A stretch of DNA of 64,000 nt, from NCBI GenBank assembly GCA_022827095.1, contig JAJDTP010000019.1, positions 186,001 to 250,000 on the forward strand. The letters run 5' to 3'. This stretch comes from Dehalococcoidia bacterium (GTDB lineage Bacteria > Chloroflexota > Dehalococcoidia > Lucifugimonadales > UBA3495). A model generated the notes under the pieces. It made no database searches. It was not told the origin of the DNA and saw nothing but the letters and a program-made list of their open reading frames with translations. Below, one piece after another: positions 1 through 9,209 of this stretch. Position numbers and translations under genes: made by a program. Each line of letters begins with the position of its first letter. Positions within the stretch are counted from its first letter, which is position 1.

Positions 1-1
1 C

Positions 2-1441
2 TTCGCCCGGACCAGCCCCACCGACAACGGCTATGCCCGGCCCATCGAGGGCGTGACCGCCGTGGTGGACCTGAACAAGATGGAAGTGGTGCGCATCGAC
101 GACTACGGATTCGTGCCCCTGGCGCCGGAGCCCGGCAACTACGGCGCGGAGTTTGTGGGCAAGTTCCGGGAGGACCTGAAGCCGCTGGACATCACCCAGC
201 CGGAGGGAGCGAGTTTCCAGGTGGACGGCTGGAAAGTCACCTGGCAGAAGTGGCACCTGCGGGTCGGGTTCACGCCGCGAGAGGGGCTGGTGATACACAC
301 CGTCGGGTACGAGGATCAGGGCCGGGTGCGTCCCATCGTGTACCGGGCGGCGCTGTCCGACATGGTGGTTCCCTACGGCGACCCTGGCAAGGACCACTAC
401 CGCAAGAACGCCTTCGACGCCGGGGAGTACGGCATCGGTTCGCTGACCAACTCGCTGACCCTGGGCTGCGACTGCCTGGGCGAGATTTACTACTTCGACG
501 CGGTGCTGAACAGCGGGCAGGGGGAGCCCTTCACCATCCCCAACGCGGTGTGCATGCACGAGGAGGACTACGGCATCCTGTGGAAGCACACCGACTGGCG
601 CAGCGGGCAGACCGAGGTGCGCCGCTCACGGCGGCTGGTGATTTCCAGCATCGCCACGGTGGGCAACTATGAGTACGGTTTCTTCTGGTACTTCTACCAG
701 GACGGCACGATCCAGATGGAGATCAAGTTGACCGGCATCATCAACACCGCCGGCATCGCCGATGGCGAGACTCCGAAGTACGGGACGATTGTTGCGCCCC
801 AATTGAACGCGCATATCCACCAGCACTTCTTCAACTTCCGCATGGACATGAGCGTGGACGGCGAGGAGAACTCGGTATTCGAGGTGAACACGGTGGCCGA
901 GCCGCCGGGTCCGGACAACCCGCACAACAACGCCTTCTACGCGGAGAAGACCCTGCTGGGTACGGAACATGAGGCGCAGAGGGTGATCGACCCCATGAGC
1001 GGGCGGTACTGGCTGGTGTCCAGTTCCACGGCGAAGAATGCGCTGGGGCAGCCGGTGAGCTACAAGCTCATGCCTGGGGAGAACATCCTCCCCTTCGCGC
1101 ATCCTGACGCCAGCATCATCAAGCGCGCGGGGTTCATGACCAAGCACCTGTGGGTGACGCCCTACCACCGGGACGAGATAGCGGCGACGGGGCCGTACCC
1201 CAACCAGCACCCGGGCGGCGCGGGTCTGCCCGAGTACACCAGGAACAACCGCAACGTGGCGGACACGGACGTGGTGCTCTGGTACACGCTGGGCTACCAC
1301 CACGTGCCGCGGCCGGAGGACTGGCCCATTTCGCCGGTGGCCTACTGCGGGTTCAGCCTGAAGCCGGTGGGGTTTTTCGACACCAACCCGGTGCTGGACG
1401 TGCCGCCCAGCGACCACTGCGACGAGGCTTGCCATCCATAA
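2..1441 (+). CDS. Copper amine oxidase (primary-amine oxidase), 5' partial
   Basis: This is the C-terminal part of a copper/topaquinone amine oxidase, which oxidises primary amines to aldehydes with release of ammonia and hydrogen peroxide. The frame is open to the first base of the window and already reads conserved family sequence (RTSPTDNGYARPIEG), so the true start lies upstream and the GTG at 53 is not the start. The topaquinone precursor is the Tyr of the VGNYEYGFFWY motif, and HIHQHFFNFRMD supplies two copper-ligand histidines. A further His-rich stretch (YHHVPRPEDWP) near the C-terminus fits the family. The gene ends with TAA and is followed by an R1 repeat. Family assignment is secure; the substrate is unknown. 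Confidence 0.93.
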   Translation, partial: FARTSPTDNGYARPIEGVTAVVDLNKMEVVRIDDYGFVPLAPEPGNYGAEFVGKFREDLKPLDITQPEGASFQVDGWKVTWQKWHLRVGFTPREGLVIHTVGYEDQGRVRPIVYRAALSDMVVPYGDPGKDHYRKNAFDAGEYGIGSLTNSLTLGCDCLGEIYYFDAVLNSGQGEPFTIPNAVCMHEEDYGILWKHTDWRSGQTEVRRSRRLVISSIATVGNYEYGFFWYFYQDGTIQMEIKLTGIINTAGIADGETPKYGTIVAPQLNAHIHQHFFNFRMDMSVDGEENSVFEVNTVAEPPGPDNPHNNAFYAEKTLLGTEHEAQRVIDPMSGRYWLVSSSTAKNALGQPVSYKLMPGENILPFAHPDASIIKRAGFMTKHLWVTPYHRDEIAATGPYPNQHPGGAGLPEYTRNNRNVADTDVVLWYTLGYHHVPRPEDWPISPVAYCGFSLKPVGFFDTNPVLDVPPSDHCDEACHP

Positions 1442-1466
1442 GGTCGGAGCGATACCGGCGCGCTAC

Positions 1467-1598
1467 TCACGCGCACCCAGTTTGTCATCGCGAGGAGTGT
1501 AACGACGTGGCGATCTCGTTGCCGTGAGAGTCAGCCTGACTGCGCCGAGATTGCCGCGCTTCGCTCGCAATGACCTTGCCTATGAACTGGGTACGCAT
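1467..1598. repeat. R1 palindromic intergenic repeat, copy 1
   Basis: Imperfect inverted repeat. One arm begins GTCATCGCGAGGAGTG and the other ends CTTCGCTCGCAATGAC, with GGCGATCTCG and CGAGATTGCC inside. The outer flanks (CGCGCACCCAGTT and AACTGGGTACGC) also pair. The same element recurs at eight other sites in the window, always between genes. Confidence 0.8.
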
Positions 1599-1632
1599 CA
1601 GCGGCGCGCTGGGGTGGCCCGGCGATACGAGG

Positions 1633-2880
1633 CTATGCCACCCGCACCGGGTGCCGCAGCGGCTGGTTGAAGAGGTACCCCTTCTCGTTGAAGTGCACGT
1701 GGTCGGGTTGCGTATTGCCGGCCGCGTCGGTGGCCCGCGTCATTATGACGTGTTCGCCGGGCGCGGCGTCCCACTGGAACTCGAACCGCGCCCAGGAGTG
1801 GTCGGGCTGAGAACCCGACAGTGTCGCGTCGTTCCACGTCCGGCCGGCGTCTGTGCTCCACTCCACGCGCGAGATGGAGCCTCGCGGCGAATGAGCGTAG
1901 CCGTGAATCCGGTGTGGACCGGGCGGCAATTCCGCCGGCCACGACAGGGCCAGGGCGCTCTTGATGATCTGCTCGGTTACGGGCTGGCCGAGCGATTCTC
2001 CCACTGGTGGGTATTCATCGCCAATGAGCGTGTACGACGTGGTGTTGTTCCGGGTCCACATGGGCTCGGATGACATGACGATGCGGCCCAGCCACTTCAC
2101 GTTGGCGCTGCCGACCCACCCGGGCACCAGCGCGCGCACCGGGAAGCCGTGGTCTCGGGGCAGCGTCTCGCCGTTGAGGACGTAGGCAAGCAGGGTGTCC
2201 GGATCCATCGCCTTTTCCACCGGCAGGACGTAGCGAAAGCCTTCCTCGGGAGATTCGACGTCCAGGCCCACCAGCAACACGGAGACGGCGTTGGGCTGGA
2301 TGCCGGCCAGCGTCAGGACGTCGTGCAGTTGCGCGCCGACCCATTCGCCGTTGCTCACGGCCCCGGTCATCCACTGGGTGCCGGACGCTTCTTGACCGTT
2401 CATCACGCCGAACATGGCGCGGTGATTGCCGGCGCACTCCAGGTATGAGGTCAGCGTGCGGCTGGGCAGGGCGCGAATATCGGCGTAGGTCAATTCCAGA
2501 GGTTCGGAGACGGCGTCGCCTTCCACGGTTAGGCGCCAGTCCTCGGCGTCCAGGTTCAGGCTGACTGAGTTGTTGCGGACGAAAAACAGCCGGTTGGGCG
2601 TGATGGCGCCCTGCATGTTTTCCAGTCGCGCCTCCAGGCCCTTGTCGCCGCGGACGATGAACGGCGCCGGGTCTTTGAACCACGGCGACACCCGCGCCGG
2701 GCCGGTGTCGGCGGGCGATGAGGGCGTCATTCCCACCGCATCGGGCGCATCCATGCCGCCGCACGCGGCGAGAACGGCAGCCGCGCCGCCGGCCGCCATC
2801 AGGCCCAGGAACCGGCGACGGTCCATGCCCCGGGCGCTGGCGTACTCCCATAGCAAGGGCTTGTCTCTTGGTGTGCCCAT
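1633..2880 (-). CDS. Secreted sulfite oxidase-like molybdopterin oxidoreductase
   Basis: Sulfite-oxidase-family molybdenum enzyme, probably exported and lipid-anchored. The N-terminus has a Tat-like signal (DRRRFLGLMAAGGAAA) followed by a lipobox-like VLAACGG. The molybdopterin-binding domain holds the expected Mo-ligand cysteine in SYLECAGNHRAMF. The C-terminal third (ending near HVHFNEKGYLFNQPLRHPV) matches the Mo-co dimerisation domain. The open frame runs back to 2928, but those first residues are encoded by the neighbouring R1 repeat, so I place the start at the ATG at 2880 (MGTPRDKPLL). No strong ribosome binding site decides this, and the Met before DRRRF is another option. No cytochrome partner gene is adjacent. 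The physiological substrate is not determinable here. Confidence 0.88.
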   Translation of the reverse strand: MGTPRDKPLLWEYASARGMDRRRFLGLMAAGGAAAVLAACGGMDAPDAVGMTPSSPADTGPARVSPWFKDPAPFIVRGDKGLEARLENMQGAITPNRLFFVRNNSVSLNLDAEDWRLTVEGDAVSEPLELTYADIRALPSRTLTSYLECAGNHRAMFGVMNGQEASGTQWMTGAVSNGEWVGAQLHDVLTLAGIQPNAVSVLLVGLDVESPEEGFRYVLPVEKAMDPDTLLAYVLNGETLPRDHGFPVRALVPGWVGSANVKWLGRIVMSSEPMWTRNNTTSYTLIGDEYPPVGESLGQPVTEQIIKSALALSWPAELPPGPHRIHGYAHSPRGSISRVEWSTDAGRTWNDATLSGSQPDHSWARFEFQWDAAPGEHVIMTRATDAAGNTQPDHVHFNEKGYLFNQPLRHPVRVA

Positions 2881-2895
2881 TGGTTTGTGACCGAG

Positions 2896-3030
2896 CTCAC
2901 GCGTACCCAGTTTCGCCTGATTTGTCATTGCGAGCGCAGCGTGGCAATCTCGTCAGGACAATGGCCGCCGCCCCGGGAACGAGATCGCCACTTCGCTGTG
3001 CTCCTCGCGATGACAAACTGAGTACTCGCG
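2896..3030. repeat. R1 palindromic intergenic repeat, copy 2
   Basis: Arms TCATTGCGAGCGCAGCGTGG and CGCTGTGCTCCTCGCGATGA with internal CAATCTCGT/ACGAGATCG. The outer flanks CTCACGCGTACCCAGTT and AACTGAGTACTCGCG also pair. It lies between the sulfite-oxidase-like gene and the amidohydrolase. Confidence 0.8.
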
Positions 3031-3053
3031 GGAGCGCGAGGTATTGCGCTGCC

Positions 3054-3878
3054 CTACGGCGCTTGCAGCATGGGCCAGAAGGTGGCGGCGGCTCCGCCCA
3101 TCATCCAGTCCAGGTCTTCGGCGGACAGCCAGGGGAGCGCGGTTTTGCCCAGTTCCACCTGGCCGATGAAGCCGCCGGCGCGCGAGGACGGGAAGTTGGA
3201 GCCCCACATCATGCGACGCGGCGTGAAGGCCTCGATTACGCGACGGAACAGGTCCTTTTCGTCGTCGGACAGGTCGCCGTAGGGGCCGAGGCTGGTGCTG
3301 GAGTACCGCAGGTGGGCGTTGGGCAGTTGGGCCAGTTGTTCCAGGGCGGCGGTCATGCCGGCCTTGTCGTCGGAGTTGCTCCATCCCGCGAAGTGGTCCG
3401 GGGCGAACTGCACGTTGGGGTGGCGGCTGGCGATGTTGCGCATCCGATTGACCCGGTCGGCCGTACCGCCGCCGCCGATGGAGATGGGGATGCCCAGCGA
3501 TTCGGCGCGGTCCCACAGGGCATCGCATCGCGGGTCGTCGGGTTCGGCCTGGCTCTGCAGGCGCACGCCCCACATGCCGCGCTCGTTGGTCCAATAGGAG
3601 AGCTTGTCGGCGGCGTCGTCAGCGGCGGGGTCGAGAATGCCCACGGCGACGGTGCGCGGAGCGTACTGAAGGGCGCTGTCGCACTGGTAGGAATTGTCGA
3701 GGCCGTAGGTGCCGTTGGGCTGGACGAGGGTGGCGCACTCGACGCCGGCGGCGTCCATCTCGCTGATGAGGTCCTCGACGTTGTTGCTGACTTCGAGAGA
3801 CCAGCCGCTGGCGTCGGGATGGAGCGGGTGAGCGGACCGGTCGCTGCTGACCACGTGGGTGTGGGTATCGATGATCAT
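3054..3878 (-). CDS. Amidohydrolase family 2 (metal-dependent TIM-barrel hydrolase)
   Basis: A 274-residue protein of the amidohydrolase-2 (PF04909-like) family, which hydrolyses or decarboxylates ring compounds in a metal-bound TIM barrel. The first metal motif HTH is at residues 6-8 (MIIDTHTHVV). FAPDHFAGWS holds a mid-barrel His, and the C-terminal signature is MMWGSNFP, where many relatives have an Asp in the W-G-S/T-D-x-P position. The length is normal for the short members. A second family member is encoded at 14341-15357. The actual substrate cannot be told from sequence. Confidence 0.85.
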   Translation of the reverse strand: MIIDTHTHVVSSDRSAHPLHPDASGWSLEVSNNVEDLISEMDAAGVECATLVQPNGTYGLDNSYQCDSALQYAPRTVAVGILDPAADDAADKLSYWTNERGMWGVRLQSQAEPDDPRCDALWDRAESLGIPISIGGGGTADRVNRMRNIASRHPNVQFAPDHFAGWSNSDDKAGMTAALEQLAQLPNAHLRYSSTSLGPYGDLSDDEKDLFRRVIEAFTPRRMMWGSNFPSSRAGGFIGQVELGKTALPWLSAEDLDWMMGGAAATFWPMLQAP

Positions 3879-3953
3879 CTCGGTGACTCCTTGGGTGATT
3901 GGGCCGGACGGTTTGGCGTCATTCTACGCCACGGGACGAGACCGTCGGTTGGA

Positions 3954-5099
3954 TCAGAATAGCTCCCGGCTGGCGATGTCGGCGCCCTCGCGCATGGCCT
4001 GGAGCTTGAGCCAGATGATGGCGGCCTCGACGCGGTTGGAGCCGGCCGAGGTGTCGAAACCGCAGTCGGTGCCGGCCAGCACGCGGGTTGGATCGCCACC
4101 GGCGGCGGCTACGGCCTGGTGCAGGCGGTCGGCCACCAGCCGGGGGTGTTCGGCGTAGTTGGTCTTGGTGTCGATTACGCCGGCCACCAGCATCATGTTG
4201 TCCGGCAGCGGGAAGTTGCGGTAGACGCGGTGCTCGTGGGCATGGCGAGGGTTGGCCATTTCCATGACCAGCGCGCCGACGTTGGCCTCGTACAGCAGGT
4301 CGACGATATCCTCCAGCGGGACGTCGTAATGGTGAGGGCCCTCGCTGTTGCCCCAGCAGACGTGGAGGCGCACCTGATCGGGCGGGGTGTTCGTCAGGGC
4401 GTGGTTGATGGCGCGGATGTGCAGGGCGACCACGTCGCGGAAGTCCGCCAAGGGTTCGTCCTGGTAGGAGATGTGCCTTTCCATGGCCAGGTCGGGACAG
4501 TCCAACTGCAGGGTCAGGCCGTTGGACACGATGATCTCGTACTCCTTGCGGAGCTCCTCGGCCAGGGCAAAAACGTAGTCCTCGTGGCTGTCGTAGTAGC
4601 GATTCCCCAGGGTCAGGGCCACGATGCCAGGCGATGCGGCGGTCATGAACAGGTCTTGCGGCTGGCTGCCCGAAGCGGCGACGGCGTCGACGAACTGGCG
4701 GCACTCCTGCTCGACCAAATCCAAACGCTCGTAGTGCAGCGGGCCCACGCAGGTGGGCACGTCGCGCATAAGTTGCACCACGCGAGGTCGCACCAGCGAA
4801 GGGTATTCGTTCTGATCGCGGTGCCCGCGACGCGTCCACGAACCGCCGAAGCCGGCCATGCGCTGGGTCACGTAGGTGGAGAAGCTGATCCGGGACTGCT
4901 CTCCGTTGTTGATTACGTCCACTCCGGCGTCCAATTGCGCCGATACGACATTGACGGTGGCCTCCTGAGCGGCCGCGTCCAGCGCGACCTGATCAACCGG
5001 CTCGCCTCGGGACAGCGAACCCAGCATCTCAACCAGGCTTTGGGGTCGGGGCAGGCTGCCGGTATGGGTGGTCAGAATGCGGTTTTCGCTGCGTTGCAT
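3954..5099 (-). CDS. MetE C-terminal-domain-like (cobalamin-independent methionine synthase family) protein
   Basis: Single-domain homologue of the catalytic half of cobalamin-independent methionine synthase. The same fold is used by epoxyalkane:coenzyme M transferase and related thiol methyltransferases. Visible landmarks are HTGSLPRP near the start, the metal-site candidate HVCWGNSEGPHHY, and the C-terminal zinc-site segment LAGTDCGFDTSAG. I chose the ATG at 5099 (MQRSENRILTTHTGS) because it lies just before the conserved start and has GAGGG upstream. The longer frame to 5189 adds unlike sequence. It lacks the N-terminal folate domain of full MetE (about 750 aa), so it is probably not the housekeeping methionine synthase. 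Confidence 0.82.
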   Translation of the reverse strand: MQRSENRILTTHTGSLPRPQSLVEMLGSLSRGEPVDQVALDAAAQEATVNVVSAQLDAGVDVINNGEQSRISFSTYVTQRMAGFGGSWTRRGHRDQNEYPSLVRPRVVQLMRDVPTCVGPLHYERLDLVEQECRQFVDAVAASGSQPQDLFMTAASPGIVALTLGNRYYDSHEDYVFALAEELRKEYEIIVSNGLTLQLDCPDLAMERHISYQDEPLADFRDVVALHIRAINHALTNTPPDQVRLHVCWGNSEGPHHYDVPLEDIVDLLYEANVGALVMEMANPRHAHEHRVYRNFPLPDNMMLVAGVIDTKTNYAEHPRLVADRLHQAVAAAGGDPTRVLAGTDCGFDTSAGSNRVEAAIIWLKLQAMREGADIASRELF

Positions 5100-5267
5100 G
5101 GGTGGCTGGACCCTCGCTGGGGGGAGAAACGGGTTTTGTTGACGGGCGTAGAGCGAGGCAAGCGAGTCGGTCGTCGAAGCCGGTAACAAGACAGGAGATA
5201 GTCAGCAACACAGCCGGTGTTGGTGCAGTAACTGGGGAATCGGAGTGAAAACTGACTATGCTCCCGG

Positions 5268-5296
5268 TTGCTCAATCGCTTCACGGGGCATATTAT
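5268..5296 (+). promoter_or_regulatory. Sigma-70-like promoter upstream of dodecin
   Basis: TTGCTC (5268-5273) and TATTAT (5291-5296) are separated by 17 bases in the AT-richer gap between two divergent genes, about 65 bases before the dodecin start. The match is visible in the sequence; activity is inferred. Confidence 0.5.
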
Positions 5297-5359
5297 ACTT
5301 GGGCGCAATAAACGGAAGCGCGAGAACGGCAACATCCTCATACATAATGGAGTGAGAAA

Positions 5360-5593
5360 ATGGCAGTAGGAAGCACTTACAAGGTAGTCGAGCTGGTGGG
5401 ATCCTCCAGCGCCAATTTGCAGGAGGCCATTGACGGCGCGATCGCGCGGGCGGCCCAGACGATCCGAAACCTGGACTGGTTCGAGGTGCGGGAAATCCGT
5501 GGCACCATCGACGATGGGCGCGCCAACTGGTACCAGGTCAAGCTGGGCGTGGGGTTCCGTGTGGACGGCGGCGAAGACATCCGCGAAGACTAG
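5360..5593 (+). CDS. Dodecin family flavin-binding protein
   Basis: A 77-residue protein that fits dodecin, a small dodecameric flavin storage or buffering protein. The characteristic pattern is present: a first strand YKVVELVGSS, a helix SANLQEAIDGAIARA, then the NLDWFEVREIRGTI strand, whose Trp stacks on flavin in the family, and a last strand WYQVKLGVGFRV. Length is typical. It starts at ATG 5360 after a GGAG-type site (ATGGAGTGAGAAA). It appears to be a single-gene unit between a promoter and a hairpin. Confidence 0.92.
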   Translation: MAVGSTYKVVELVGSSSANLQEAIDGAIARAAQTIRNLDWFEVREIRGTIDDGRANWYQVKLGVGFRVDGGEDIRED

Positions 5594-5621
5594 ACCGACC
5601 GCAATCCCCTTTGTGAATACA

Positions 5622-5648
5622 GCGCCCGCCGCCGGTGGTGGTGGGCGC
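5622..5648 (+). terminator. Hairpin downstream of dodecin
   Basis: GCGCCCGCCGCC and GGTGGTGGGCGC form a 12-bp stem, two pairs being G-U, with a 3-base loop 29 bases past the dodecin stop. There is no run of T after it, so termination is only likely. Confidence 0.4.
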
Positions 5649-5733
5649 GATTTCAGCGTGTGCGGTGAGGTCAATCTGACGCCGCCCTGCCCGGTCTGCG
5701 ATTGACGGCCGAATTCTCCGCTGTTGCCTGCCC

Positions 5734-7716
5734 ATGCTCGTCGCATCCGATCTCAGCAAGGCCTACTCTGAACGCACTCTGTTCAGCGGGCTGAACCTCT
5801 CTACGGCGGCCGGCGACCGCATCGCCCTGATCGGCGCCAACGGTTCCGGCAAGACGACGCTGCTGGATATCCTGGCCGGCGAAACCCTGCCGGATTCGGG
5901 TTCCATTGCCGGACGGCGCAACACGACGGTTGGGTATCTGAAACAGGAGCCGGGCTCGTTCGCGGGCCGGTCGCTGCTGGAGGAGGTGCTGGCCGCCGAC
6001 GCCGAAGTGGTCGCGCTGACGGACCAGATTGCAGACACGCGAGATGCCCTGTCCCTGGCCGCCGACCCGGCGAATCAGCAGGAGTTGATGAACCGGCTGT
6101 CGCAACTGGACGGGGAACTGGAAGCCGCCGGCGGGGCCGACCGGGACCACGAGGCCAAGGCGATCCTGTCGGGCCTGGGGTTCAAGGACCGTGATTTTTC
6201 CCGGGACATGCGCGAGTTCAGCGGCGGCTGGATCATGCGCGCCGAACTGGCTCGCCTGCTGTTCCGCAATCCGGATGTCCTGCTGCTGGACGAGCCGACG
6301 AACCATCTGGACCTCGAGGCCAACCTGTGGTTCGAGAAGTACCTCTCGTCGTTTCCCGGCGGCGTGATCATAACGTCCCACGACCGCGCCTTTCTGAACA
6401 CGGTAGCCAACCGGATCCTGGCCATCGAGCCGGGAGAGGTGGTGCACCATCACGGCAACTACGACGAATACCTGGTCGCCAGGGAGCGCGCGCTGGAACT
6501 CAAGCAGGCGGCCGCCGCCCGTCAGGAACGCGAGATGCAGCGGCAGATGCGATTCGTCGAGCGGTTCCGATACAAGGCCACCAAGGCGAGGCAGGTGCAG
6601 AGCCGGCTGAAGCAATTAGAACGGATCGAGATCATCGAGCTGCCCCGGGCGACCCGCAAGGTCAACTACACGTTCCCCGAGCCGCCACGCAGCGGTTCCG
6701 ACATCATCAGGCTGGACCAGGTAGATAAATCCTACGGCGACAACGTGGTGTATCGCGGCTTGAACCTGACGCTGGAACGTGGCGACCGCGTCGCACTGGT
6801 CGGACCCAACGGCGCCGGCAAGTCGACGTTGCTGAAAATCCTCGCCGGCGTGCTGCCCATCGATCAGGGCCAGCGCCGGCTCGGCCACAACGTGATCACC
6901 GCCTACTACGCGCAGCATGTCCTCGACCTGTTGCACGCCGACAACACCGCCCTCGAAGAATTGCGGGAGGCCGCGCCGTCCGAATCGGAGCAGAACCTGC
7001 GCACCACGCTGGGCGGCTTTCTGTTCAGCGGCGACGATATCCTCAAGCCCATATCCGTGTTGTCGGGTGGCGAAAAGGCGCGGGTCGCGCTGGCCAAATT
7101 GCTGCTGCAGCCCAGCAATTTCCTGCTCATGGACGAACCCACCAACCACCTGGACATCACGTCGCGGGAGATTCTTGCCGACGCCCTGGGCGACTACCGG
7201 GGCTCGATCTGTCTGGTGACCCACGACCGCACGCTGATCCGCCAGGTGGCCAACAAGGTCATCGAGATCGACGGCGGGTTGCCTCGGGTCTATCCGGGCG
7301 ATTACGACGGCTACCTGTATCGCAAGCAGCAGGAGGCGGAAGCGAAACCCGCCGCCATAACCGCAAAGCACGAGATCTCGACGCCTTCGGAAAACGGCTC
7401 GGGCCGGCGACGCTCGCGGCGACCCCTGACCGCCAGGGAAGAAGAGGAGCGCGCGCTGAGTCGGAAGGCCCGCCAACTGGCGACGCGGATCGACGAAATC
7501 GGCGCGGCCATCACCGAGCGGGAAGCCGTGACGTCGGAACTGGAAACCATGTTCGCCAACCCCGATCAGTTCGAAGACCGGGCCGAGCTTGAGGATACCG
7601 GCGAGCGGTACCGGATGCTCAAGGAAGAGGAGCAGTCGCTGTGGGACGAGTGGGAGCGGCTTTCCCTGGAGGCAGAGGACGTGGACCGCACGCTAGTGGA
7701 GCTCAAAGCCGGCTGA
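5734..7716 (+). CDS. ABC-F family ATPase (Uup/YheS-like)
   Basis: Soluble protein with two ABC ATPase domains and no membrane segments, as in ABC-F ribosome-associated factors. Domain 1 has Walker [10 protein letters not shown] (about residue 33), signature FSGGW and Walker [12 protein letters not shown]. Domain 2 has GPNGAGKST (about residue 357), [15 protein letters not shown] and [11 protein letters not shown]. Between them lies the basic linker rich in Arg/Gln ([19 protein letters not shown]). The C-terminal 120 residues are charged and predicted coiled-coil (about 545-655), as in Uup. The length of 660 aa is normal. Whether it gives antibiotic protection or is a general translation factor cannot be told. 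Confidence 0.93.
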   Translation: MLVASDLSKAYSERTLFSGLNLSTAAGDRIALIGANGSGKTTLLDILAGETLPDSGSIAGRRNTTVGYLKQEPGSFAGRSLLEEVLAADAEVVALTDQIADTRDALSLAADPANQQELMNRLSQLDGELEAAGGADRDHEAKAILSGLGFKDRDFSRDMREFSGGWIMRAELARLLFRNPDVLLLDEPTNHLDLEANLWFEKYLSSFPGGVIITSHDRAFLNTVANRILAIEPGEVVHHHGNYDEYLVARERALELKQAAAARQEREMQRQMRFVERFRYKATKARQVQSRLKQLERIEIIELPRATRKVNYTFPEPPRSGSDIIRLDQVDKSYGDNVVYRGLNLTLERGDRVALVGPNGAGKSTLLKILAGVLPIDQGQRRLGHNVITAYYAQHVLDLLHADNTALEELREAAPSESEQNLRTTLGGFLFSGDDILKPISVLSGGEKARVALAKLLLQPSNFLLMDEPTNHLDITSREILADALGDYRGSICLVTHDRTLIRQVANKVIEIDGGLPRVYPGDYDGYLYRKQQEAEAKPAAITAKHEISTPSENGSGRRRSRRPLTAREEEERALSRKARQLATRIDEIGAAITEREAVTSELETMFANPDQFEDRAELEDTGERYRMLKEEEQSLWDEWERLSLEAEDVDRTLVELKAG

Positions 7717-7735
7717 CGCGCCGGCCGGGCCGGGA

Positions 7736-8557
7736 CTACGCGTCTCCCGGAGACCAGATCCAGTACTTCGAGACCGCGCCGGCGTCCACGCGCAGGTCGA
7801 ACCCCGTGATCATCTCGGCGTCGTCGGAAGCCAGGAAGACGGCCGCCTTGCCGTAGTGCGACGGGCCGGGCAGCCGGAGTAGGGGAGCGCCCCGGCTGGC
7901 ATCCGGCAGCAGTCCGGCGGCGCGCTGTCCCCCGCGTGGCCGCGGCCATTCCACGCCCCACCTTTCGGCGCGTTCCCGACCCTCCGTCGCGTTGGTGGCG
8001 GTCGGGGTCAGGCTATTGACCCGGATGCCGTAGCGGGACAGTTCCATGGCCACCGAGCGGGTGAAGTTGAGTAGCCCGGCCTTGGCGGTGCCGTAGCCCA
8101 CGTTGCCGGGCTCGCCTTGGTGTCCAGCAGTGGAGATGATGTTGATGATGTTGCCCTGGCGTTCCTGCTGGATCATCTGGTGGGCGACGTGTTTGGTGAA
8201 CAGGAACGCGCCGGTGAGGATGATGTCGGTCTGGCGTCGCCACTCGTCCAGGGGCATGTCCAGCACGCCCTTGAAGTTGAACAGGGCGGCGCCATTGGCC
8301 AGGATGTCGATGCCGCCGAAGCGTTCCGCGGCCTGAGCGATGGCGGCGACCACCTGGTCCTCATCCGTCACGTCGCAGACGACGCCCATGGCGTCGCGCC
8401 CCTCGGCGACGATGGACGCGGCGCACTTCTCCGCGTACTCCTTGCGGATGTCCACGCAGACCAAGTTGGCGCCAGCGCGGGCCAGTTCCTCAGCGATGCC
8501 GCCCATGATGTTGGGGCTGGTGCCGGTGACCAGCGCCGTTTTACCTTCGAGTTTCAA
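7736..8557 (-). CDS. Short-chain dehydrogenase/reductase (SDR)
   Basis: NAD(P)-dependent oxidoreductase of the SDR superfamily. The dinucleotide-binding turn is TGTSPNIMGGIA, a variant of TGxxxGxG. ANGAA stands where most members have NNAG. The catalytic tetrad is represented by the Ser of NIISTAG and by YGTAK. The stretch after the active site (about 195-225, RGRERAERWGVEWPRPRGG) is Arg/Pro-rich and unlike usual SDR sequence, perhaps an altered substrate lid. It faces the same way as the ring-hydroxylating oxygenase genes that follow, so it may act as a dihydrodiol dehydrogenase in that set. This is an inference from position. Confidence 0.85.
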   Translation of the reverse strand: MKLEGKTALVTGTSPNIMGGIAEELARAGANLVCVDIRKEYAEKCAASIVAEGRDAMGVVCDVTDEDQVVAAIAQAAERFGGIDILANGAALFNFKGVLDMPLDEWRRQTDIILTGAFLFTKHVAHQMIQQERQGNIINIISTAGHQGEPGNVGYGTAKAGLLNFTRSVAMELSRYGIRVNSLTPTATNATEGRERAERWGVEWPRPRGGQRAAGLLPDASRGAPLLRLPGPSHYGKAAVFLASDDAEMITGFDLRVDAGAVSKYWIWSPGDA

Positions 8558-8601
8558 ACGTTAACCTCTACCGCGTGGAATGAAGATAGTTGCCGGGATT
8601 C

Positions 8602-8678
8602 GTCAGAAGCAGGATTTGCCGGATTTCAGGATTTCCAGGATTGCTTTCCCCCAATCTTGAAAATCCTGCTTCTGACAA
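8602..8678. repeat. R3 palindromic repeat, copy 1
   Basis: Inverted repeat with outer arms GTCAGAAGCAGGATT and AATCCTGCTTCTGAC and further AGGATT-type motifs inside. A second, diverged copy lies at 45422-45513. Confidence 0.7.
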
Positions 8679-8692
8679 AATTGCCATTCGCC

Positions 8693-9187
8693 TCAGAAGA
8701 TGATGCTGACTGCGCCGTGCCAGGATAGGGCTTCCAGGTCCAGCACCGCGCGGCGGTAGGCGATTTTCAGATCGTCTCCATCCCGACGCAGGATGTACTC
8801 AATGCTGCCGACGTAGGGAGCGCCCTCGCCGGCGCGGAACCGGTAGACCAGCACGTTGGAGTTCACGGCAAGCTCGCCATTGTCGGTTTCCGTCACCCGC
8901 ACGTTGGAAATGAACCGCCGGGTACGGGACCAGGGATACTCGCGGTGGGCGTGGCGGGAGTTCAACCGCACGGCGCGGGCGCGCAAGCGGGTGATGTCGT
9001 CGTCAATGAACACCAGGTCGCGCTTGGGGTCTCCCTCCGGCAGGTCGGTGGTGGGCACGATGTACCGGGCGTCTTCGGTGAAAAGGTCCACCCAGTCGTC
9101 CAGGCGCCAGTCATCCAGGAGGGCAGCTTCGCGGAAAAGGAAGTCCTCCACCTGTTCGCGCAAAGTGGGTTGGTTGGTGGTGGTCAT
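8693..9187 (-). CDS. Aromatic-ring-hydroxylating dioxygenase, beta subunit
   Basis: A 164-residue cone-fold (SnoaL/NTF2-like) protein matching the small subunit of Rieske ring-hydroxylating dioxygenases, which has a structural role in the alpha3beta3 enzyme. Typical segments are EQVEDFLFREAALLDD at the start, LFTEDARYIVP, and SRTRRFISNVRV in the middle. It lies 22 bases after the alpha-subunit gene in the same direction, so the two are probably co-transcribed. The reductase and ferredoxin components are not seen nearby. Confidence 0.9.
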   Translation of the reverse strand: MTTTNQPTLREQVEDFLFREAALLDDWRLDDWVDLFTEDARYIVPTTDLPEGDPKRDLVFIDDDITRLRARAVRLNSRHAHREYPWSRTRRFISNVRVTETDNGELAVNSNVLVYRFRAGEGAPYVGSIEYILRRDGDDLKIAYRRAVLDLEALSWHGAVSIIF

Positions 9188-9209
9188 GGTTCACCTGATG
9201 GCGCGAGGG

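Noticed and set aside
626-1435. Long minus-strand frame inside the amine oxidase gene
   Set aside because: Arg/Val/His-rich shadow of a clearly coding plus-strand gene in GC-rich DNA; the same applies to many long opposite-strand frames in the window.
2718-3962. 414-codon plus-strand frame across the sulfite-oxidase-like and amidohydrolase genes
   Set aside because: It is antisense to two good genes and passes through an R1 repeat; its composition is that of a shadow frame.
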